DNA of 64,000 nucleotides. It comes from Nageia nagi. Its lineage: Eukaryota > Pinophyta. Below the pieces are notes generated by a model that was not told where the DNA came from, searched no databases, and saw only the letters and a list, made by a program, of their open reading frames with translations. The stretch spans positions 183,458,001 through 183,522,000 of the forward strand of contig JBITNC010000001.1 of the NCBI GenBank assembly GCA_050084985.1, written 5' to 3'. Made by a program: the position numbers and the translations under genes. Within the stretch, counting starts at the first letter, position 1, and each line of letters opens with the position of its first letter. This document shows positions 57,888-64,000 of the stretch, piece by piece.

Positions 57888-59985
57888 TCATGATAATATC
57901 ATATTGAAAACCATTTTATACTATTTTTTTTTGTTAGATCCACTCTTGATTTGTCCCTAAGTCTACACTATATTTTTTGAAACGAGAAGGTCCTATTACC
58001 ATCCAATTTTGAGATCTAAAAATATAAACAAAAAGGACCTAAATAAAGACTTTTGATTTGAATTAAAGTTTGGAATATTATATTAAGTCTTCTCAATTGA
58101 AACTCAAGTTTAAATTTAAATCTTTCATACCTTGATATTGTATTAAATTTGAATTTTATATCTCGCATGCTCTCAAGTTTTATCATTATGTTATTACAAT
58201 TAGGAACTATTGATAATAAATATGAATATTTTATATCTTGAATTTGTTTATAAATTGATATTGGTATTACATATTATTTCATTTGGCATCTTATACTTAT
58301 CATTATCGAGCAATATTCATGATTCATGTAAGTGAACTGATAGGATGAAGTTGTCCTAGTTTGAGACCCCATGAGAAAGACACTAAATTTGGTTATTTAT
58401 AGGATTTGAAGGATAATATTAGATATTATTATTCAAGATCATATTTAGATGTATTTTTCATGAATTATACATCATCCCATTTTGAAATAAAGGTACATGT
58501 GCCTCTATGATTGTATATACTCATGTTGAAGCTATCTACTTAAAAATTTGATCAATTACAAATTAAAAATTATGAAATTTATTATCTCAAGTAAAAGAGT
58601 TTTGAATAATGAACCTGATCATTTTTACAACTCATCAAAGGAATCTATAGAATTAAAGATATTAAAATTTTAAATTTTCATTGAATTAGGCAATTTCATT
58701 AAATTAGTAATTCATCAATCTTTAATAAAGTATTTTGATAACTTGGAATTTTTAAAATATACCTTGCAACAAATCAGTAGAAAGGTATCCACTCTAGATA
58801 GTCATAGAAAAAATAGGATCAAAAAAGGATTCCAAACATGTAATTTATACCTCAAAACATCTATCGATCCCCATTAAGTAATTTAATTATATTTTTACAA
58901 AATGCCCTTGATGATATGTTTGAACTTCAAATATACTTCTATCAATAGGTCACTAAGAAAAAGGGGTCATACAACCACTCATTTCAATTGGTATAAAGTC
59001 AATAACATGATAAAATTTATTTTACTAAAAATAGACGTCAAACTAAGGAATTGCAATATTATTTTGATCATAATTTTTATTTTGTAATTGTAAAATAAGG
59101 GGTTTTATGATAGGAACCCAACATTTTAAAATAAATATTAAACATTCTATCTTATTTCTATTTATTTTGTATAGGTTCAATATGATGTAAAAATCATGGA
59201 AATTGATAACCCAGATTCCAGTTACATACCAAAGTCTTTCTAAAAATCAAAACTCTAAGTCTAGAATATTACATTTGAAACAACTACAAAGATTGTAGTG
59301 TATCCTTCCTAAGTTCTTGTTTACTTTCAAATCCTGATAGGTTTAAGTAGGAAACCTTTTCCACATAACTTAAGTTTTATTTATTTTCCATATGCTATTT
59401 CTTTCATAGTCTCCTCTCTAAGTTCTCCTTGATTTGGCCATCCTGCATGTCTTTAACCCACATTCAACTTTTGAGATGTGTTGCAAGAGAATCTACAATC
59501 TTTCATATTGTTGCTCATCTCACCTAAACCTTCCTACATCTATGTCACCTTCTTATTTAGTCATTACTTCTTCTTCTCTCTAGTGTAAATCATTTACAAA
59601 GTATATTTCTTAAATTTTTTATGGTTCAATAGTCCCACATCTTTCACGCTCTCCTCCATGTTGGAAATAGGCTCATGAATGTTTATTTCTTCTTTATATT
59701 CCAAATCTTCTGATGTATCAAATTTCTCTTTAGGTGTCAAATTATTTTGATCCAATACAACTACAATGACCTTGGATGGACATGAAAATTCATTATGATC
59801 CACCTAAGTACAATGTAAATAGAGGTAATTATTTATCTCATAACTATGTTGTAGACACCTCATAATCATTCATTCATCTATATTAGGTGATTCATGATGA
59901 TTCAACCCATTTTGTACATATTTATGATCCAATCAACCCTTCATATTTTTTTTTATCCCATTCATGTGGTTGATTTTGGTAACTT
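57207..59985. other. AT-rich spacer right of G3
   Basis: Contains the original insertion target of G3, an (AT)n run, and a 69-codon open minus-strand frame at 59594-59803. That frame (MDHNEFSCPSKVIVVVLDQN, then a Glu/Lys-rich part) resembles no family I know. Neighbouring codons on the same strand are interrupted. No other feature recognised. Confidence 0.3.
57802..57884. repeat. (AT)n microsatellite
   Basis: TA dinucleotide run with one interruption (ATACAT near 57853). The open frame across it is a by-product. Confidence 0.95.
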
Positions 59986-62286
59986 GAACCTTTATTACCA
60001 CTTGGTGACCATGGACCCTAACTGACCCATCAGTTAGGGGATCAACTGACTAGTTTGGTTAAAACCCTAATTGACCCAATAACTAAACCTATATAAAATT
60101 CAATTCAAATTAGAAATTTTCCCCCCTTACATTAACTCTTGTAACAAAAAAACCCATGACTTCTTACTATCCATGCACACTTGGGACTGTCCATTCTAAC
60201 TTTTAGCCAAGATTCGCTCACTTGGAGTTGTACCCATCACTTTCAAGGTAATAAAAAGGGTATTCTTATCCTTTTCTTGCAAGGGAACCTTAGGTAACAC
60301 ATTATTGGCCTTTATTTTTTGGTTCTAATGATTATATTAAGTGTTTTTGTAGGATATTGAGGGTACATCAAAAGGAGGTTAATCATATATATCCCTTTTA
60401 TGTTTTTTTTATAATTTGTTTTGGTGCATGGTTGCATAATAGTTGTTTTGGGCTAGTCCTTTATGGATTTAGGCTAGGGTAATCTAGTTTATTTTGTGCT
60501 TGTTAATATAGTTTAATCTTAATCTAGCTTGCATTATAAGCATCATTCCATTTTCTTTTTCCTTGTTGATTCAAGGTGGGATGCTTACAAGCTAATTAGC
60601 TCTATTTGCATGGTCCTTGGGTCCTAAGGACCTGTGACTTAGAAGCCACCCCTTTTTTTCCTATTGATAGGTCATTTGAGGTTGTGGGTATTGCATATGG
60701 AAAAGAAAAATAATCTAAACCCGATCTCCCCCCATTTTTGTTTATTTTTTATTAATTTAATCACACTTTCAAGCAATGTTTTAGACATTGCAAAGTAGGT
60801 CCTTCCAAAGAGGGGAGGTACCCCCTACCACAAGGTCTCCCTTTTTAGAGGGTTTACAAAATGCTCATCATGATGGAACCTCCCTTGGTCCAAGATATTT
60901 GAAACTATAAGGGGGTTTTTATGTCCCTTTTTCTTGTTATTTTATTTATTGTCTTTCATCCTTTCTTCCAATTTTTTTAGATATCTCTATCCATTGACTT
61001 GGGCTAATTTGTTTCAAGGAACATTCCTAACCTATCTTAGATGAATCTTTAAAACTATTGAAGTATGAAAGTCAATAGAGCAATAATCAATTTCTTGCAA
61101 ACTGGTTGATAGAGCCTAATTGACTTTAAGCAGATTGATTAAGGTTTTGAATGTTAAACTATCATATGGTTCTTACCCTATCAGTTCCTCTTTTTAGTCA
61201 ATTTGAGTAGTACAAATTAGAGTTATTTAGGTTTTTGAGCTAGATTTTTCTCATTTTCCACAAGTGTTATAGATTTTCATCCATGTAATTAGGTGGTAGT
61301 AGTCCTCTGTTAACATTTTAGTTACTAGGTTGTACATTTAATGCTTATTTGATGCTTTGTAATTCAAGTTTTAAAAATTCTCTAGGTACTACTATGATCA
61401 GTTGGCTAGCTAATTGATCAACCCATCAGTTGATACTACTAGCTGACTTTCAATAGATTAGCTAGGGTCATATTTTGTAACACAAGTTTTCCATGTACTA
61501 GGAGCTTGGAGATAGAGTTTCCCAAGCTAGTTCCCTCTTTTTTCATGCTTTAGGTTAGGAATTTTGTGTTGGGTGTATTTTTAGGATTGCTATCTTGTTT
61601 CATTTTATCCTTATTTTGCTAGGTAAAAGAAAATATACAAAAAATTGAAAGAAAAATGAAAAACTATTTCATTTTGTTCTCCTATTTGCATTAGTTAAAT
61701 TAAAATCATCCTTGGATGGGAGTGCCTTTATTTTGAAATAATTTTTCATTTTATAAAGAAAAAGAGAAATATTGAAAGGATTTTAGTTGTATTTTGCATA
61801 CATATAGTTGGTTTCCATATTTGCTTTAACATACTTGCATTTTAAAGTCCCTATAATCCTAGGGAGTATGTAGGGTACATGGAATTCATCACCATGGCCT
61901 AACCCATACTTGGATTTCATCACCAAGGTGGGAGCCCCCCTCTATTTCATGAGAAGTAAATAGAGGTACTTGAGTACCCTTGTAAAACAATCTACACCCC
62001 TAGAGATTGATCTTTACCTAAAAATGTTTGACTAGATTCATCTTTAGGGAAACTAATAAGAGTTAGAATTTACAAGTTGCTTAAAATTTTGCCTCATTAA
62101 AAATATAATCTTCCTACCTGAAAAAGAAGTTATTATACAAGATAATTACCATTCCTATGTTACACACTATTGCTATCTTGCATATAGGAATGATGTCTTG
62201 ATATCATATTAAGGTTGTGTGGCTTAATTTTTGCATCCACTAAGAAGAGCATAACAAAATTCTTGGCTTTTTATTTATTTGCTTCC
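59986..62286 (+). repeat. Probable 5' LTR and leader region of G4 (left edge uncertain)
   Basis: Directly upstream of a gypsy gag and its primer site. It has a TATA box (60090-60098) and a base composition and C-run-rich texture different from the AT-rich DNA to the left, with lines such as CTGACCCATCAGTTAGGGG. The right edge is taken as CTTCCA at 62286, six to eight bases before the primer site. The matching 3' LTR is outside the window, so the left edge is only a guess from the change in composition. Confidence 0.4.
60090..60098 (+). promoter_or_regulatory. Candidate TATA box of G4 LTR
   Basis: TATATAAAA, about 2.2 kb before the gag ATG, in the presumed LTR. A plausible core promoter for the element; position supports it, nothing else proves it. 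Confidence 0.4.
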
Positions 62287-62293
62287 ACTTGTG

Positions 62294-62310
62294 TGGCACC
62301 ATTGGGATAC
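62294..62310 (+). other. Primer binding site of G4, tRNA-Asp type (decayed)
   Basis: TGGCACCATTGGGAT resembles TGGCGCCGTTGCCGGGGAT, the primer site complementary to plant tRNA-Asp used by Athila/Tat-type gypsy elements. The two differences at the start are both CG-to-CA, as expected from decay of methylated CG; a few bases of CCGG are missing after TTG. It lies 50 bases before the gag start. Confidence 0.55.
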
Positions 62311-62359
62311 TTTGCTTTATGCCAATTTTTTTGTTTTAATTTTTATTTGTGCTCTTAAA

Positions 62360-64000
62360 ATGGAAGGTGATCCACATAATACAATTAAAACAAGAGCATA
62401 ATTTAAAGCTAGACAAATTAGATCTTCTCAATCCAATCCACCTTCTCAACAACCTTCACCCCACATGTCTCAACCCCTTTCACTTCATATGACCCAACCC
62501 CCTCATGTTCCATCTTCTCCACCTATATGTTTTTCTATCTCTTCCCATCAAGAGGATTTGCAATTTCATAAAAACTTACATGCAATTCTACATAATAATC
62601 CCTTATTTGGTGAGGCTAGTTCTCCACATCATGTGGAAGCTATTCATGATGACCCTCCCATAGAGGAGCAACTCTTTTTAAGTGATCCTCATATCAAATA
62701 TGTTTTTCATCATTTCACTAATTCCCTACCTTGTTTGGAAGAGGATATTGGGGCATCACAACCTTTGCCTCCTCCTTCATTGTCCCATGTTGTCACTATG
62801 GTAACTTCATTTCATAACCTAGGCATGTCCTTCCTTCCTAATCCATATAATGTTATTCACCATTATGATCCTACCTATGGTAATTCTCCATCATCTCAAA
62901 TGCCTTCTTATTCCATTGATCCTCCACCCCATGAACCTCTTGATTCACCTGCCACCATATTTCATAACATGAGAGCTCATAATGATGAATTGGAAAGAAG
63001 AAATTGAACTATTGTTGTTGTTGCTCCCCCTTGGCCTCATGGTCAAGCCCAACAAGTTTCACTAGTCTTGCCTCAAGCTCTATAAATCTCTCATGTGGAA
63101 CCATTGGTTCAATCTTCATGGCCACAAATTGAACCCCCCACTCTAAGACCATTAAGTTCTCCTCACCATGCTAATGAAGAGAGATTCTAAATGTTTGAGG
63201 AATGGTATAGGTTTCAAAAAGATAAATGATTTGCACAATTTATGGGCCCTCATCATGAGCAAGAGGTAAGTGTTAATCCATAGGTATTAAGGATTACAAC
63301 CCTCCCCCTCCCCAAGTTGCTATGGATGACCCAAATTATTTATCTTACCAATAAGAGCCTATAGTACCTAGCAACTTGGTCAATCCTAATCATCAAGAGA
63401 TTGTTCTACCCTATGTGGAATCTAAAGTCTCTCAACCTAGGCTACATATTAGTGTTATGCCTCAAGCTCTTCCTTATCAAGTTTTCATACCTCCATATGC
63501 TATTTCTCAACATCCAAATTATACATAAGCATATGTTGTCATAAACCTCAAGAGCTTACTTTTGCACAAAAATACTTCCAATCTTTTCAACAAGTTCAAG
63601 ATCCATCTCTTGGAAAACCTCAATTTAAGCCTCTAGATGTGCATAACCAAGTGGTGCAAGGGTTTGTAGTCCAACCACACCATGCCCAAAAAGTGAAATT
63701 TTCCCTGACACAACCAATTTATCAACCTCAAGGGAGAGAACAAGCAACTAATGCTTATCAAGATCTAGGCTATCAAGTTGTTGGGTCCTTTCCCCCATCT
63801 ACTCCCCATGATGAAATTCTCAAGAAAGTCTAAAAGATGGATCAAAGGTTAAATAATCAAGGCAATTCTAAGTTTTCTTATGGGTCCATTGGTAATGAAC
63901 CAATCCATACATCCATTCCTATAAAATACTTTTTGTACAAGTTTGAGGTTCCAAATATGGATAAGTTCACAGGGAAAGAGGATCATAGAGACCATCTATG
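62360..64000 (+). pseudogene. G4 gag (5' part, runs off the window)
   Basis: Starts at ATG 62360 (MEGDPHNTIKTRA, then a TAA where CAA would fit). It continues in the same frame as a 180-codon open stretch at 62465-63007 rich in Pro, His, Ser and Gln (QPSPHMSQPLSLHMTQPPHV). Past further stops and a frame change it goes on with open pieces (63639-63833) to FEVPNMDKFTGKEDHRDHL at the window edge. That is the entry of the Gag capsid core (F.VP....F.G..DP..HL). A long Pro/Gln-rich N-terminal extension before the core is usual in large Tat/Athila-type elements. The capsid, nucleocapsid and pol should lie beyond 64000. Confidence 0.75.

Noticed and set aside
57775-57960. 61-codon frame of alternating Ile/Tyr
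   Set aside because: Produced by the (AT)n microsatellite.
59594-59803. 69-codon minus-strand frame, charged and without stops, possible host exon
   Set aside because: No recognisable family, no splice context identified, neighbouring frames interrupted; listed only within the spacer entry.

Overview
The window looks like intergenic chromosomal DNA from a land plant with a large, retroelement-rich, heavily methylated genome. The evidence is the set of plant element types present (Tat-type Ty3/gypsy, a CACTA element, a mudrA-type MULE, a plant mobile domain ORF), insertions nested inside insertions, very high A+T, and very few CG dinucleotides. Old coding frames are broken mostly by TAG/TAA/TGA where CAG/CAA/CGA would fit, as expected from decay of methylated cytosines. 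I cannot name the species. I see no intact host protein gene, no tRNA or rRNA gene and no CRISPR array. Nearly every recognisable reading frame belongs to a decayed mobile element.

Layout. 1-5018: parts of two copies (X, Y) of a non-coding LTR element that I call family A. 5019-8950 and 16696-17920: one minus-strand Tat-type gypsy element (G1: gag, protease, RT, two RNases H), split by a plus-strand gypsy derivative (B, 8951-16695) that carries only gag and protease. B itself contains a CACTA element (11953-12898) and an unidentified 1.8-kb insertion in its 3' LTR. 19627-24297: another family A element (Z) whose 5' LTR carries an inverted copy of its own 5' end. 26501-28000: a minus-strand MULE transposase pseudogene. 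29466-31200: three copies of an AT-rich repeat. 34480-42240: a complete minus-strand element (G2) with LTRs, PBS and a gag, but no pol. Between its gag and 3' LTR, in antisense, it carries a plant mobile domain (PMD) reading frame, itself interrupted by a solo family A LTR. 43359-57206: a complete plus-strand gypsy element (G3) of the same LTR family as G2, with gag, protease, RT, gypsy-type and archaeal-type RNase H, and integrase, bounded by a perfect 5-bp target duplication. G3 is interrupted by a complete family A element (W, 49041-53403) with its own perfect 5-bp duplication. About 60000-64000: 5' end and gag of a further gypsy element (G4) that runs off the window.

How the parts relate. 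Family A has a TATA box in its LTR, an initiator-Met tRNA primer site and a purine tract, but no coding capacity, so it must have been moved by proteins made elsewhere. Its interior holds fast-changing minisatellite slots. G2 and G3 share LTRs, primer site, purine tract and a repetitive 3' tail, but have different coding content: G3 carries pol, while G2 carries gag plus an antisense PMD frame. This suggests a helper/dependent pair, which is inference. Order of events that can be read: G1 before B, and B before its CACTA and 1.8-kb insertions; G3 before W; G2 before the solo LTR.
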